From Kitasatospora viridis (GTDB lineage Bacteria; Actinomycetota; Actinomycetes; Streptomycetales; Streptomycetaceae), in assembly GCF_007829815.1 (NCBI RefSeq), contig NZ_VIWT01000001.1, positions 5,361,001-5,425,000 on the forward strand: 64,000 nt of DNA, written 5' to 3'. Shown piece by piece: positions 1 through 8,536 of this stretch. Position 1 is the stretch's first letter; each line of letters starts with the position of its first letter. The translations under genes and the position numbers were made by a program. The notes under the pieces were generated by a model, which saw only the letters and a program-made list of their open reading frames with translations, was not told where the DNA came from and did no database searches.

Positions 1-522
1 GCCGGCACGCCCAACGGCTTCTCCACCGACCTGACCGCGGACAACGCCCAGAAGCCGCAGGCCGAGGCGATCCAGGCGGCGCTGAAGAACGTCGGCATCA
101 CGGTCAACCTGAACATCGTGGACGCCAGCGTGGCGACCGCGACGATCGGCGACAAGGACAAGCAGACCGGGATGTCGCTGAACGGCTGGTGCCCGGACTG
201 GCCGGCCGGTTCGACCTTCCTGCCGATGCTGTTCGACAGCCGGATCATCACGGACACCGGCAACAGCGGCAACACCAGCCGCTTCTCGGACCCGGCGGTG
301 GACGCCGAGATCGACCGGATCTCGGCCATGACCGACGCCACCGCGGCCAACCAGGCCTGGCTGGCGCTGGACGCCAAGATCATGGACGAGGCCCCCGAGA
401 TCCCGGTGTCCTGGCAGAAGAAGCCGCTGCTGGTCGGCTCCAACATCGCCGGTGCGTTCGGCAGCCCGATCTGGGAGGGCGAGATCGACTACGCCACCAT
501 CGGCCTGAAGTCCGCCAAGTAG
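1..522 (+). CDS. ABC transporter substrate-binding protein, family 5 (C-terminal part)
   Basis: The frame is open from the first base to a TAG at 520-522, so only about the last 173 residues are present; the signal peptide and lipobox lie outside the window. The visible part (GIT-VNLNIVD, GWCPDWPAG, FSDPAVDAEID, APEIPVSWQKKP) matches the C-terminal lobe of family 5 extracytoplasmic binding proteins, which deliver oligopeptides, nickel or oligosaccharides to Dpp/Opp-type permeases. It lies 19 bp upstream of the permease genes and is almost certainly the first or an early gene of the five-gene transporter operon that follows. The ligand cannot be read from this fragment. Confidence 0.85.
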   Translation, partial: AGTPNGFSTDLTADNAQKPQAEAIQAALKNVGITVNLNIVDASVATATIGDKDKQTGMSLNGWCPDWPAGSTFLPMLFDSRIITDTGNSGNTSRFSDPAVDAEIDRISAMTDATAANQAWLALDAKIMDEAPEIPVSWQKKPLLVGSNIAGAFGSPIWEGEIDYATIGLKSAK

Positions 523-541
523 CCCGAGGGACCGCGAAAAG

Positions 542-1492
542 GTGACCACCACCGTTCCTGCCCTGCAGGAGCCGACCGAGCGTCAGGAGCAGGCCGCGGC
601 CTCGCCCTGGCGCTCGGCCTGGCGCAACCTGCGCCGTCGGCCGATCGCCATGCTCGGCCTCGGCATCATCGTCCTCTTCGTGCTGGCGGCCCTGCTGGCC
701 CCGGTGCTGGCGGGCCTGTCCGGCTGGGGGCCGACCGACACCGACCAGTCGGCCGTCGACCCCTACCTGGCCGGGCTGCCCCGCGGCAGCCTCGGCGGGA
801 TCAGCGGGGCCCACTGGCTCGGCGTCGAGCCGGGGCTCGGCCACGACATCTACGCCCGGCTGCTCTACGGGGCCCAGATCTCGCTGCTGGTGGCGTTCAG
901 CGCCGCCGTGCTGATCACCGTGGTCGGCGTCACGCTCGGCGTGCTGGCCGGCTACTTCGGCGGCAAGACCGACATGCTGATCAGCCGGTTCATGGACATC
1001 ATGATGTCCTTCCCGAGCCTGATCTTCATGATGGCGCTGCTCTCGGTGGCCAAGGACATCAACCGGGTGCTGCTGCTGATCATCGTGATGAGCCTGTTCA
1101 CCTGGCCGTACATCGCGCGGGTGATCCGGGGTCAGACGATCTCGCTGAAGCACCGCGAGTACGTGGAGGCGGCCCGGGCCAGCGGCACCACCAGTGCCCG
1201 GATCGTGCTGACCGAGATCCTGCCCAACCTCAGCAGCACGATCATCGTCTACATCACCCTGGCGATCCCGAGCCTGATCGGTGCGGAGGCGGGTCTGACC
1301 TTCCTGGGCGTGGGCGTGCAGCCGCCGACCCCGTCCTGGGGCCAGATGATCTCGGACTCCTACACGTACTACAAGTCCGACCCGATGTTCTTCGTCCTGC
1401 CCTGTACCTGCCTCTTCCTGGTGGTGCTCGGCTTCACCCTGTTCGGCGACGCACTGCGCGACGTCCTCGACCCGAAGGGCGGTAACGGATGA
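542..1492 (+). CDS. Dpp/Opp-type ABC transporter permease (DppC-like)
   Basis: A 316-residue inner-membrane permease with a cytoplasmic N-terminus, a first membrane helix near residues 38-60 and a periplasmic loop before the BPD_transp_1 core. The EAA loop that contacts the ATPase is visible as EYVEAARASGTTSARIVL, followed by ILPN. It starts with GTG 19 bp after the binding-protein stop and ends in an ATGA overlap with the next permease, so the two are translationally coupled. The C-type permease precedes the B-type here, the reverse of the usual dppB-dppC order. Confidence 0.9.
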   Translation: MTTTVPALQEPTERQEQAAASPWRSAWRNLRRRPIAMLGLGIIVLFVLAALLAPVLAGLSGWGPTDTDQSAVDPYLAGLPRGSLGGISGAHWLGVEPGLGHDIYARLLYGAQISLLVAFSAAVLITVVGVTLGVLAGYFGGKTDMLISRFMDIMMSFPSLIFMMALLSVAKDINRVLLLIIVMSLFTWPYIARVIRGQTISLKHREYVEAARASGTTSARIVLTEILPNLSSTIIVYITLAIPSLIGAEAGLTFLGVGVQPPTPSWGQMISDSYTYYKSDPMFFVLPCTCLFLVVLGFTLFGDALRDVLDPKGGNG

Positions 1493-2478
1493 CCACCTTC
1501 CTGCTCCGCCGGCTCGCCGGAATCGCGTTCACGCTGCTGGTGATCTGCGCGGCCACCTTCAGCATCTTCTACCTGCTGCCGAGCGACCCGGCGCTGGCGT
1601 TCTGCGGCAAGAGCTGCACCCCGGACCACGTGGCCGAGGTGCGCCAGCAGATGGGCCTCAACCAGCCGCTGATCGAGCAGTTCGCCAACTACGTGAAGGC
1701 GATCTTCGCCGGCCGCACGATGGGCAGCGGCAGCTACGCCGTGCAGTGCGGGTTCCCGTGCTTCGGCTACTCCTTCCAGACCGGCCAGCCGGTCTGGACC
1801 ATGATCACCAGTCGGCTGCCGGTCAGCATCTCGCTGGCCATCGGTTCCGCCGTGCTCTGGCTGGTCATGGGCCTGCTGTCCGGCGTGGTCTCGGCGCTGA
1901 AGAAGAACGGCTGGATCGACCGGCTGCTGATGGTCGGCACCATCGGCGCCGCCGCCGTGCCGGTCTACTTCACCGCGATGGTGCTGCTCTACGTCTTCTG
2001 CACGCAGCTCGGCTGGATCCCGTACCCGCGGTACGTCAACTTCACCGACGACCCGGGCGGGTGGGCGCAGAACATGCTGCTGCCCTGGCTCACCCTGGCG
2101 CTGGCCACCGCGGCCATGTACGCCCGGATGACCCGCAGTTCGGTGATCGAGACGCTGAACGAGCCGTTCGTGCGCACCGCCCGGGCCAAGGGCGTGCGGG
2201 AGCGCCGGGTGGTCGGCAAGCACGGGCTGCGGCCCGCGCTGACCCCGGTGGTCACCATGCTCGGCATGGACCTCGGCGGCCTGCTGGCCGGCGCGGTGAT
2301 CACCGAGCAGCTGTTCGGCCTGCCCGGGGTCGGCAAGCTCTTCGCCCAGTCCCTGGGCACCTCCGACCAGCCCGTGGTGATGGGCGTGACGCTGTTGGCC
2401 TCGTTCTTCATCGTCGTGTCCAACCTGGTCGTGGACGTGCTCTACGCCTTCATCGACCCGCGAGCGAGGCTGTCGTGA
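1489..2478 (+). CDS. Dpp/Opp-type ABC transporter permease (DppB-like)
   Basis: A 329-residue membrane permease, the partner of the upstream DppC-like subunit. The N-terminal helix (FLLRRLAGIAFTLLVICAA) is typical of DppB proteins, and the EAA motif appears as PFVRTARAKGVRERRVVGKH. The stretch FCGKSCTPDH followed by CGFPCFGY places four cysteines in the periplasmic loop, which is more than usual and could form disulfides (inference). Start and stop both overlap the neighbouring genes (ATGA upstream, GTGA downstream), giving a tightly packed operon. Confidence 0.9.
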   Translation: MTTFLLRRLAGIAFTLLVICAATFSIFYLLPSDPALAFCGKSCTPDHVAEVRQQMGLNQPLIEQFANYVKAIFAGRTMGSGSYAVQCGFPCFGYSFQTGQPVWTMITSRLPVSISLAIGSAVLWLVMGLLSGVVSALKKNGWIDRLLMVGTIGAAAVPVYFTAMVLLYVFCTQLGWIPYPRYVNFTDDPGGWAQNMLLPWLTLALATAAMYARMTRSSVIETLNEPFVRTARAKGVRERRVVGKHGLRPALTPVVTMLGMDLGGLLAGAVITEQLFGLPGVGKLFAQSLGTSDQPVVMGVTLLASFFIVVSNLVVDVLYAFIDPRARLS

Positions 2479-3449
2479 CGCTGCTCGAAGTCCACAACCT
2501 CGAAGTCGAGTTCAAGACCCCCGACGGCCTGGTCAAGGCCGTCAAGGGAGTCGACTTCTCGGTCGACCGGGGGCAGGTGCTCGGCCTGGTCGGCGAGTCC
2601 GGCTCCGGAAAGTCCGTCACCTCACTGGCCGTCATGGGCCTGCACCGCGGCGCCAAGGTGACCGGTTCGGTGAAGTTCGACGGCACCGAGCTGATCGGCG
2701 CCCCCCAGGAGACCGTGCGCAAGCTGCGCGGCCGCCGGATGGCGATGGTCTTCCAGGACGCGCTGACCGCGCTGCACCCGTACTTCACCATCGGCGACCA
2801 GATCGCCGAGGCGCACCGGGAGCACTACGGCTCCAGCCGCAAGGTGGCCTGGGCCCGGGCCGTCGAGGTGCTCGGCGACGTGGGCATCCCCGAGCCGGCC
2901 CGCCGGGCCGGGGAGTACCCGCACCAGTTCTCCGGCGGCATGCGCCAGCGCGCGATGATCGCGCTGGCCCTGGCCTGCGAGCCCGAGCTGATCATCGCCG
3001 ACGAGCCGACCACCGCGCTCGACGTCACGGTGCAGGCCCAGGTGCTCGACCTGCTGGTCAAGCTCAAGGACGAGCGCGGCCTCGGCGTCATCATGATCAC
3101 CCACGACCTCGGGGTGATCGCCCGGGTGGCCGACGAGGTGCTGGTGATGTACGGCGGCTCGGCCGTCGAACAGGCCGGTGCGGACACCCTGTTCGGGGCG
3201 CCCCGGCACCCGTACACCCGCGGCCTGCTGGACTCGCTGCCCCGGCTGGACGGCGAGGGCGAGTCCCTGCGGGCCATCCCGGGCAGCCCGCCCTCGCTGC
3301 TCACCCCGCCGGCCGGCTGCGTCTTCCACCCGCGCTGCGCCGTCTACGCGCAGTCCCCGCACGAGGCCTGCACCGCCCAGCGCCCGCCGCTGATCACGGT
3401 GGCCCCGGCCCACCGCAGCGCCTGCAGCCACCCCGAGGTGACCGAATGA
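2475..3449 (+). CDS. Dpp/Opp-type ABC transporter ATP-binding protein (DppD-like)
   Basis: A 324-residue ATPase starting at the GTG that overlaps the permease stop; the frame is open much further upstream, but only this start gives a normal N-terminus (TLLEVHNLEVEF). Walker A is GESGSGKS near residues 40-47, the signature is SGGMRQR near 153, and Walker B is IIADEPTTALD. The C-terminal oligopeptide/dipeptide extension has the conserved CVFHPRC segment and a further cysteine (EACTAQRPP). It pairs with the next gene as a heterodimeric motor. Confidence 0.92.
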   Translation: MTLLEVHNLEVEFKTPDGLVKAVKGVDFSVDRGQVLGLVGESGSGKSVTSLAVMGLHRGAKVTGSVKFDGTELIGAPQETVRKLRGRRMAMVFQDALTALHPYFTIGDQIAEAHREHYGSSRKVAWARAVEVLGDVGIPEPARRAGEYPHQFSGGMRQRAMIALALACEPELIIADEPTTALDVTVQAQVLDLLVKLKDERGLGVIMITHDLGVIARVADEVLVMYGGSAVEQAGADTLFGAPRHPYTRGLLDSLPRLDGEGESLRAIPGSPPSLLTPPAGCVFHPRCAVYAQSPHEACTAQRPPLITVAPAHRSACSHPEVTE

Positions 3450-4429
3450 CGACCCCCCTCATGCAGGTCAGCGGCCTCGGCATGACCTACCCCGCCCGCC
3501 GGCGCGGCGCCGGGATCAAGGCGGTGGACGGGCTCGACTTCGAGGTCCGGGCCGGCGAGACGCTCGGCCTGGTCGGCGAGTCCGGCTGCGGCAAGTCGAC
3601 CACCGGGCGGATGCTGGTGCGGCTGCTCGACCCGACGGCGGGTCAGGTGCGCTTCGAGGGCCAGGACATCAGCGGGCTGAGCCAGCGCGAGCTGCGCCCG
3701 CTGCGGGCCAAGCTGCAGATCATCTTCCAGGACCCGTTCGCCTCGCTGAACCCCCGGCAGACGGTCCAGCAGATCATCAGCGCGCCGCTGCGGGCCCAGG
3801 GCGTGTCCAAGGCCCAGCAGGCCAAGGAGGTCCGCGAGCTGATCCAGCTGGTCGGCCTGGCCCCCGAGCACCTGGAGCGCTACCCGCACCAGTTCTCCGG
3901 CGGCCAGGCGCAGCGGATCGGCATCGCCCGGGCGCTGGCCACCCGGCCCGCGCTGGTGGTGGCGGACGAGCCGGTCTCGGCGCTGGACGTCTCGATCCAG
4001 GCGCAGATCGTCGGCCTGCTGGAGCGGCTGCAGCGCGAGCTGGGCGTCGCCTACGTCTTCATCGCGCACGACCTGGCGGTGGTCAAGCACCTCAGCCACC
4101 GGGTCGCCGTGATGTACCTCGGCCGGATCGTCGAGATCGGCGAGAAGGACCAGGTGTACGCCGACCCGGCGCACCCCTACACCAAGGCCCTGCTCTCCGC
4201 GGTACCGCTGCCCGACCCGGCGGCGGAGCGGGCCAGGGAGCGGATCGTGCTGCTCGGTGACCCGCCGAGCCCCGCGAACCCGCCGAGCGGGTGCACCTTC
4301 CACCCCCGGTGCCCCAAGGCCCAGGAGATCTGCCGCAGCGAGGTACCCCTGCTGCAGCTGACCTCCGGGCCGGGCGAGCGGCAGGTCGCCTGCCACTTCC
4401 CCGAGAACGAGGACAGCGCGGCGAGCTGA
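3446..4429 (+). CDS. Dpp/Opp-type ABC transporter ATP-binding protein (DppF-like)
   Basis: A 327-residue second ATPase of the importer, joined to the previous gene by an ATGA overlap. Walker A is GESGCGKS, the Q-loop region reads IIFQDPFASLNP, the signature is FSGGQAQR and Walker B is VVADEPVSALD. The C-terminus carries the CTFHPRC motif of this subfamily. It is the last gene before a strong hairpin at 4434-4474, so the transporter operon probably ends here. The GH36 enzyme just beyond suggests, but does not prove, that alpha-galactosides are the cargo. Confidence 0.92.
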   Translation: MTTPLMQVSGLGMTYPARRRGAGIKAVDGLDFEVRAGETLGLVGESGCGKSTTGRMLVRLLDPTAGQVRFEGQDISGLSQRELRPLRAKLQIIFQDPFASLNPRQTVQQIISAPLRAQGVSKAQQAKEVRELIQLVGLAPEHLERYPHQFSGGQAQRIGIARALATRPALVVADEPVSALDVSIQAQIVGLLERLQRELGVAYVFIAHDLAVVKHLSHRVAVMYLGRIVEIGEKDQVYADPAHPYTKALLSAVPLPDPAAERARERIVLLGDPPSPANPPSGCTFHPRCPKAQEICRSEVPLLQLTSGPGERQVACHFPENEDSAAS

Positions 4430-4433
4430 CCGA

Positions 4434-4474
4434 CGCGGTACCCGGCCCGGCCATCCCACGGGCCGGGTACCGCG
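4434..4474 (+). terminator. Hairpin terminator after the importer operon
   Basis: Arms 4434-4448 and 4460-4474 form a perfect 15-bp inverted repeat around an 11-nt loop, starting 5 bp after the DppF stop. It is GC-rich and lacks a U tract, as usual for streptomycete terminators. Confidence 0.75.
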
Positions 4475-4614
4475 CCCCCTTCTACTTCCCCCCACACGAG
4501 GACGACGGGCCCACCCGGCCCCGCACACTCCCGGTCGGGCGCGGTGGGGACCCTGACGAGGACCGCGCCCGACCGGGATCCGTCCCGAGCAAGCCCGAGA
4601 GAGGCAACACCCCT

Positions 4615-6336
4615 GTGGCAACCCTGAGCTGGGACGGCAGCGCACCGCCCTCCGGCCGGACCGAGACCACCCGGGAGCTGGCCACCGCCGTCCCGGGCCT
4701 GCGCCTGCGGGCCACCGCGATCGGCGCACCGGAGCTGGCCGTCACGGTGACCGGCACCGACCGGCTGCTGCTGATCGAGGCCGACCCGGTCGGTGCCACG
4801 GACGAACTGCCGGCCCGGGTCCGGATCGACTGGCGGCTGCCCTGCACCGGTGCCACCGCGCTCTGGCGCCCGAACACCGACAGCCGCTGGCTGCCGCCCT
4901 CCTGGAGCACGCCGCGCGAGGCCTCGCTGGCCGCCGGCGCCCCGATCGGCTCGCTGGTCGGGGCCGGCGACGCGGCGCTGTGCAGCTACGCGGTGGCCGA
5001 GCCGGTCGGCCCGGTGCGGATCGGCGAGGGCGTGGTCGAGGAGACCGGCGAGTTCACCGCCTGGGTCGAGCAGCAGGGCCGGCTCCGGCTGCGCCTGGAC
5101 CTGACGGGCCGTCACTTCAGCGACACCGTGCGGGAGCTGGTGCGCTGGTGGGAGGCGCTGAGCACGGTCCGGGTGCCGGACGAGGCCTTCGACCCGGTCT
5201 TCTGCACCTGGTACGCCAGGCACCTGGAGATCACCGCCCCCGAGGTGGAGCGGCTGGCTGCGCTGGCCGCCCCGCTCGGCTTCGGCGCGGTGATCGTGGA
5301 CGACGGCTGGCAGACCCCGGAGACCACCCGCAGCTACGCCACCGCGGGCGACTGGGAGCCGGCCTTCCCGGACTTCGGCGAGCACGTGCAGCGGGTGCAG
5401 GACCTGGGCCTGGCCTACCTGCTCTGGTGCGCGCTGCCGTTCGCCGGCGACCGCAGCGCCCTCGGGCGGCGGTTCGCCGGGCGGCACCTGGCCCACCGGG
5501 AGGAGCTGGACACCTCGGTGCTGGACCCGGCGGTCCCCGAGGTCCGGGCCCACCTGGTGGCCCGGATCGGCGAACTGGTCGGCAAGTACGGGCTGGACGG
5601 GCTCAAGCTCGACTTCATCGACACCTTCGCCCGCTGCGGCGGCGACGTCGAGGGCGTGCGGCTGCTGCTCGCCGAGCTGGCCGAGGTGCTGCCGGCCGGG
5701 CTGCTGGTCGAGCACCGCCAGCCCTACGTCGGCCCGGGCCTGTGGCCGTACGCGACCATGGTGCGGGCCACCGACTGCCCGCACAACGCCGCCGAGAACC
5801 GCCAGCGCACCACCGACCTGCGGCTCACCGCGGGCCCGCTCGCGGTGCACGCCGACCCGCTGACCTGGCACCCGGACGAGTCGCCGACCGAGATCGCGGT
5901 GCTGCTCCAGCAGGTGCTGTTCGCCACCCCGCAGGTGTCGGTGGACCTCGGGGCGCAGGGCCCGGAGCAGCTGGCCGCGCTGCGCTTCTGGCTGGGCGTC
6001 GCCCGCGAGCACGTGGAACTGCTGCAGCGCGGCCGGTTCCGCGCCTACCGCCCCGAACTGGGCTACCCCCTGCTGGAGTCGGCGGACGGCGCGGCCCGGG
6101 CCTTCGGCCGCTACGCGCCGGTGCCGATCGAGGCGGACGCCGAGTGGTCGCTGCTGCTGGTGGCCAACGCCGACCCGGATCCGGGGGTGCGGCTCAGCTT
6201 CCCGGAGCCGCCGGGCCGGGTGACGGTGCTGGTGCACGGCGCCCGGGGCGAGGTGCTCAGCGAGTACGTCACCGACTGCGGCGGCGAACTGACCGTCACG
6301 GCGCCGCGCGGCTCGTTGCTGACGCTGCGTCGGTGA
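4615..6336 (+). CDS. GH36-type alpha-galactosidase
   Basis: A 573-residue cytoplasmic glycoside hydrolase of clan GH-D. The barrel signature VIVDDGWQT is followed by GLKLDFIDTF, where Asp333 is the expected nucleophile, and by RATDCPHNA, where Asp387 is the expected acid/base. GH36 enzymes release terminal alpha-galactose from melibiose, raffinose and related sugars. The frame is open upstream, but GTG 4615 lies just after a purine-rich GAGAGG and begins a normal N-terminus. No signal peptide is seen, so the substrate must be imported, which fits the adjacent importer. It is shorter than the large (about 720 aa) GH36 enzymes, so exact specificity is uncertain. Confidence 0.82.
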   Translation: MATLSWDGSAPPSGRTETTRELATAVPGLRLRATAIGAPELAVTVTGTDRLLLIEADPVGATDELPARVRIDWRLPCTGATALWRPNTDSRWLPPSWSTPREASLAAGAPIGSLVGAGDAALCSYAVAEPVGPVRIGEGVVEETGEFTAWVEQQGRLRLRLDLTGRHFSDTVRELVRWWEALSTVRVPDEAFDPVFCTWYARHLEITAPEVERLAALAAPLGFGAVIVDDGWQTPETTRSYATAGDWEPAFPDFGEHVQRVQDLGLAYLLWCALPFAGDRSALGRRFAGRHLAHREELDTSVLDPAVPEVRAHLVARIGELVGKYGLDGLKLDFIDTFARCGGDVEGVRLLLAELAEVLPAGLLVEHRQPYVGPGLWPYATMVRATDCPHNAAENRQRTTDLRLTAGPLAVHADPLTWHPDESPTEIAVLLQQVLFATPQVSVDLGAQGPEQLAALRFWLGVAREHVELLQRGRFRAYRPELGYPLLESADGAARAFGRYAPVPIEADAEWSLLLVANADPDPGVRLSFPEPPGRVTVLVHGARGEVLSEYVTDCGGELTVTAPRGSLLTLRR

Positions 6337-6350
6337 TCGACCGAACGCGA

Positions 6351-6382
6351 AAGGGGGCCCGGCCGATCGGCCGGGCCCCCTT
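6351..6382. terminator. Bidirectional terminator between convergent genes
   Basis: A perfect 32-bp palindrome (arms AAGGGGGCCCGGCCGA and its complement) lies between the GH36 stop and the S9 peptidase stop, with A and T runs at its ends. It can serve both converging transcripts. Confidence 0.85.
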
Positions 6383-6391
6383 CCGTGCGTG

Positions 6392-8488
6392 CTAGAGGCC
6401 CAGCGCCGAGCGCAGGAAGGCCAGTTCGGCGGCGACCATCAGCTCGTTGCTGCCCTCCGGGGTCAGGTGGCTGATCCCCGGCAGCGGCAGCACGCTGTGC
6501 GGTCGGCCGGCGGCGTGCAGCGCGGCGGACAGCCGCAGGGTGTGCGAGGGGTGCACGTTGTCGTCCGCCAGGCCGTGGATCAGCAGCAGCGGGCGGGACA
6601 GTGACGGGGCGTCGGGGAGCAGGCAGTCGGCCTGGTAGACCTCCGGGTGCTCCTGCGGCAGGCCGAGGTAGCGCTCGGTGTAGGCGGTGTCGTAGGTGCG
6701 GAAGTCGGTCGGGCCGGCGCCGGCCGAGGCGGCGTGGAACAGGTCCGGGCGGCGCAGCACCGCCATCGCGGCCAGGTAGCCGCCGTAGGACCAGCCGCGC
6801 ACCGCGACCCGCCCGAGGTCGAGGTCCGGCTCCCGCTCGCCGAGCGCGAGCAGCCCGGCCACCTGGTCGTCCAGGGTGACCTGGGAGAAGCCGCGGAAGA
6901 CCGCCTTGCTGAAGGCCGGCGAGACGAACGGGGTGCCCCGGTTGTCCACGGTGACCACGGCGAAGCCCTGGTCGGCCCACCACTGGCGCAGCTGCCAGCG
7001 GCGCGGCTCGTTGACCACGGCCTGGAAGCCGGGCCCGCCGTAGACGTCCAGCAGCACCGGCAGCCGCTCGCCGGCCCGGTGGTCCCGCGGGAACACCACG
7101 GCGCTGGGCAGGCCGAGTTCGGTGAGCCGGGCCAGCCGGGGGCGCACCGGGTAGGGCAGCGGCTCGGAGAGGTCGGCCAGTTCGACCGCCCGGCCGGCCC
7201 GCAGGACCCGGCGGCTGGTGCCGTCGGGGGTGGTGGAGATCAGCAGCAGGCTCTCGCCGGCGGCCAGCGCGCAGTGCAGGCCCGGGCCCGCGGTGAGCCG
7301 CTCCAGGCTGCCGTCGGCCGGGTCCACGGCCAGCACCTGCTGGTCGGCCGGGTCGCCGTCGGTGGCCTCGATCAGCAGCCGCCCGCCGAGCCGGCCGACC
7401 ACCCGGCGCACCTGGACGTCCGCCGGGGTGAGCAGCCGGCCGTCCAGTGCGAGGGCGCGGGCCGCGCCGTCCGGGGTGTCGGCGGAGGTGAGCAGCGCAC
7501 CGCCGGGCAGCCGGGCCGGGGTGCCGGGCAGGTCGTCCACCCAGCAGGCGTCCTCGGTGCGGGAGAGCTCGACCGTCTTGCCGGTGGCCGGGTCGGCGCC
7601 GAGCAGCAGCACCCGCTGCTGCAGCCGGTCGGCGACGGTCAGCAGGATTTCTCCCGACTCGTCCCAGTCGGCCGCGCAGACGTACGGGTAGCTCTCGGCG
7701 TCCCAGTCCAGCCGCACCCTCCCCCAGCCTTCGGCCGGGGGTGCCCCCATGCCGTCCAGCCCGAGCACCCAGAGCTGCACGTCCGCGTTGGGCCCGCCGG
7801 CCTGCGGGTAGGCGAAGGACTCGGCGGGCCGGTCCGGGTGGGCCGGGTCGGCGAAGTGCCGCAGCGGCAGCGCGGACTCGTCCACCCGGGCGGCCAGCAC
7901 GGCGCGGCCGTCCGGCGCCCACCAGTGGCCGCGGTGCCGGCCGAGCTCCTCGGCGGCGGCGAACTCGGCCACGCCCCAGCGGGCGCCGTCGGCCGGGCTG
8001 AGCGGCTGCTCGCGGCCGGTCAGGTGCAGCGCGTCGGCGCAGACGTAGGCGATCGCCGAGCCGTCGGCGTTCGGGCGCGGGTCGAAGACCGGGCCGGCCG
8101 CCGGGATCGGCTCGACGCCCTCGCGGCGGGCCCGGAAGAGCCGGCCGTCGAGGGCGAAGACGGCGGTGTGCCCGTCGGGAGTGGCGGCGAAGCTGCCGAT
8201 GCCCCGGGCGAACAGCCGGGTGCGCTCGCGCAGTCGGCGTTCGGCCGGGGGGAGGTCGGCCGGGTCGCCGGTGCGGCCGGGCAGGAGCTGGGCGGGGTCG
8301 GCCAGCAGGTGCTCCTGACCGGTCGTCAGGTCGAGTTGCCAGAGCCGGTCGTGGGCGTCGCGGGGGCCGGCCGAGCGGAGCAGCAGCAGCCGCTCGCCGT
8401 CGGCGGAGAAGCTGAAGGCGCGGGGCGCGCCGTAGCTGAATCGGCCCGTGGCGGCGCTCAGCGCGAGAAAGTGGTCGTCAACAGTCAC
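6392..8488 (-). CDS. S9 family serine peptidase (dipeptidyl-peptidase IV / prolyl oligopeptidase type)
   Basis: A 698-residue protein with an N-terminal beta-propeller-like half (many WxxDG and ADWDESG-type repeats) and a C-terminal alpha/beta hydrolase. The nucleophile lies in GWSYGGY (Ser567), the acid in HGLADDNVHPSH (Asp643) and the base in GISHLTPEG (His674), giving a complete triad. Family members cut after proline or small residues near the N-terminus of short peptides. No signal peptide or membrane helix is visible, so it is probably cytoplasmic. The start is GTG, 48 bp from the divergent aminotransferase gene. Confidence 0.88.
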   Translation of the reverse strand: MTVDDHFLALSAATGRFSYGAPRAFSFSADGERLLLLRSAGPRDAHDRLWQLDLTTGQEHLLADPAQLLPGRTGDPADLPPAERRLRERTRLFARGIGSFAATPDGHTAVFALDGRLFRARREGVEPIPAAGPVFDPRPNADGSAIAYVCADALHLTGREQPLSPADGARWGVAEFAAAEELGRHRGHWWAPDGRAVLAARVDESALPLRHFADPAHPDRPAESFAYPQAGGPNADVQLWVLGLDGMGAPPAEGWGRVRLDWDAESYPYVCAADWDESGEILLTVADRLQQRVLLLGADPATGKTVELSRTEDACWVDDLPGTPARLPGGALLTSADTPDGAARALALDGRLLTPADVQVRRVVGRLGGRLLIEATDGDPADQQVLAVDPADGSLERLTAGPGLHCALAAGESLLLISTTPDGTSRRVLRAGRAVELADLSEPLPYPVRPRLARLTELGLPSAVVFPRDHRAGERLPVLLDVYGGPGFQAVVNEPRRWQLRQWWADQGFAVVTVDNRGTPFVSPAFSKAVFRGFSQVTLDDQVAGLLALGEREPDLDLGRVAVRGWSYGGYLAAMAVLRRPDLFHAASAGAGPTDFRTYDTAYTERYLGLPQEHPEVYQADCLLPDAPSLSRPLLLIHGLADDNVHPSHTLRLSAALHAAGRPHSVLPLPGISHLTPEGSNELMVAAELAFLRSALGL

Positions 8489-8498
8489 GGCCCGATGG

Positions 8499-8528
8499 TT
8501 GCCCCAGTGCGGGCCGTTCGGCTAGAAA
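8499..8528 (+). promoter_or_regulatory. Candidate promoter of the aminotransferase-like gene
   Basis: TTGCCC at 8499-8504 and TAGAAA at 8523-8528 are separated by 18 bp and resemble a housekeeping promoter. The predicted start of transcription falls within a few bases of GTG 8537, so the mRNA would be leaderless. Confidence 0.4.
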
Positions 8529-8536
8529 TGTGCAGT

